This document shows, piece by piece, positions 47,687-48,095 of a DNA stretch of 48,095 nucleotides. The stretch covers positions 1 to 48,095 of the forward strand of contig JAZOOX010000033.1 of assembly GCA_045655245.1 (NCBI GenBank). The letters are read 5' to 3'. The stretch is from RGIG8785 sp045655245 (lineage in GTDB: Bacteria; Bacillota; Clostridia; RGIG8785). Under the pieces are notes generated by a model. It had not been told where the DNA came from. It was given only the letters and a program-made list of their open reading frames with translations, and made no database searches. Every line of letters begins with the position of its first letter. The stretch's first letter is position 1. Made by a program: the position numbers and the translations under genes.

Positions 47687-47700
47687 ATTGGGGGAGAGAA

Positions 47701-47901
47701 ATGAAAGACTTTACCAAAGAGTATCGCACCTTGTGCTTTGAATTTTACGAGGGGACGGGGATGTACAACAATGCATTGAAACGGCTGCCCATGTGCGCCG
47801 AAGCACGGTCTTTGTTGGAACTTCAGTATACGGAAATCGTCAAGTGCGCCGAAAAACTGCGGTTACTGCAGCGGGAAGAAATAGGCGAAAAAAGCGAATG
47901 A
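47701..47901 (+). CDS. Small hypothetical protein (66 aa)
   Basis: From ATG 47701 behind GGGGGAGAG. The frame is open back to 47572, but that part is inside the structured RNA and lacks a ribosome site. The protein is charged and helical, with no membrane segment: MKDFTKEYRTLCFEFYEGTG, then MYNNALKRLPMCAEARSLLE and a coiled-coil-like end KLRLLQREEIGEKSE. Three cysteines. I do not recognise the family. It can only be made if polymerase passes the terminator at 47657-47686. Its own terminator follows, then a second copy of the promoter cassette. Confidence 0.55.
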   Translation: MKDFTKEYRTLCFEFYEGTGMYNNALKRLPMCAEARSLLELQYTEIVKCAEKLRLLQREEIGEKSE

Positions 47902-47913
47902 CGGACGGTTGGA

Positions 47914-47941
47914 AAAAAGAGTGTCTGCGGGCGCTCTTTTT
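47914..47941 (+). terminator. Terminator after the 66-aa ORF
   Basis: AAAAAGAGTGT 47914-47924 pairs with GCGCTCTTTTT 47931-47941 (two wobbles), T run. Confidence 0.72.
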
Positions 47942-47943
47942 AA

Positions 47944-47968
47944 GTTGGGTTAAAAATTTTAACCCAAC
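47944..47968. promoter_or_regulatory. Near-perfect 25-bp palindrome beside cassette copy B
   Basis: GTTGGGTTAAAA 47944-47955 and TTTTAACCCAAC 47957-47968 are perfect complements around one A. It is a variant of the GGTTAAC operator core. Copy A keeps only its right half (TTTTAACCTAACC at 47425). Confidence 0.7.
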
Positions 47969-48048
47969 CGAGATTTGCTGTTGGTTAACTTTTGTTAACC
48001 AAACTGAAAAAGGTTCTTGTTGACGGATTGATTGGAATGTGGTAGAAT
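47957..48048 (+). repeat. Operator-promoter cassette, copy B
   Basis: 92-bp direct repeat of 47425-47517, differing by about a dozen bases and one deletion. Palindrome TTGGTTAAC-TTTT-GTTAACCAA at 47981-48002; promoter TTGACG 48020-48025 and TAGAAT 48043-48048, spacer 17. It starts a further transcript that leaves the window; the last 47 bases show no start codon or ribosome site. Confidence 0.85.
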
Positions 48049-48095
48049 GATTTTGCGACAAGTTCCCTCAATTGGATTCATATTTTGCCTGAAGT

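Overview
The window looks like a chromosomal segment of an endospore-forming Firmicute, most likely a class Clostridia (Oscillospiraceae-type) bacterium. It carries spo0A, spoIIID and pieces of spoIVB, a Firmicutes-type str/rpo locus (rpoB-rpoC-L7Ae-rpsL-rpsG-fusA-tuf), strong AGGAGG ribosome binding sites and near-consensus sigma-A promoters with 17-bp spacers. No rRNA, tRNA or CRISPR array was recognised.

Layout. (1) 1-3637: a visibly AT-rich island inside the 3' end of spoIVB. The window opens on a spoIVB C-terminal tail. After about 3.4 kb of foreign genes (XRE regulator, ImmA peptidase, frameshifted DUF4417 gene, pretoxin/ParB-like protein, metallophosphoesterase) a second, GC-richer spoIVB tail appears. 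(2) 3.7-9.3 kb: a YbjN-like protein, a very unusual soluble ClpA-type AAA + receiver-like + FtsH-type AAA/M41 protease fusion, a membrane protein under a LexA-box promoter, and spo0A. (3) 9.3-17.9 kb: tsaE-tsaB-dCMP deaminase, trpS, wecA/tagO-mnaA (wall polymer precursors), and a divergent LTA-synthase-like sulfatase and DUF4153 membrane protein. (4) 18-20.6 kb: polar amino-acid ABC transporter plus a YerC/TrpR-like regulator. (5) 20.6-21.05 kb: non-coding stretch between convergent genes with three perfect DnaA boxes. (6) 21-31.3 kb, mostly minus strand: tsaD-rimI-ywlE-tsaC, a DUF3048 lipoprotein with two tandem GNAT paralogues, a plus-strand NusG-II/Gx-transporter pair, apbE-mnmA and a two-headed esterase. 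(7) 31.4-33.9 kb: DUF4432 mutarotase-like enzyme, XRE-desulfoferrodoxin fusion, rhodanese lipoprotein, spoIIID. (8) 33.9-46.2 kb: rpoBC and the str operon. (9) 46.2 kb to the end: an ECF sigma/anti-sigma-like pair and a small-ORF/structured-RNA unit, linked by three copies of the same palindrome upstream of promoters.

How the parts fit: transcription and translation genes dominate (rpoBC, S12, S7, EF-G, EF-Tu, TrpRS, all four t6A proteins, MnmA). Sporulation control is represented by Spo0A, SpoIIID and SpoIVB, and envelope building by wecA, mnaA and the LTA-synthase-like protein. The less ordinary signals are the spoIVB island, the YbjN/AAA-protease pair, the DnaA-box cluster, the structured rpsL-rpsG spacer, and the repeated palindrome-promoter cassettes with a rod-shaped RNA at the right end. 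All functional statements come from reading motifs by eye; no database search was run.
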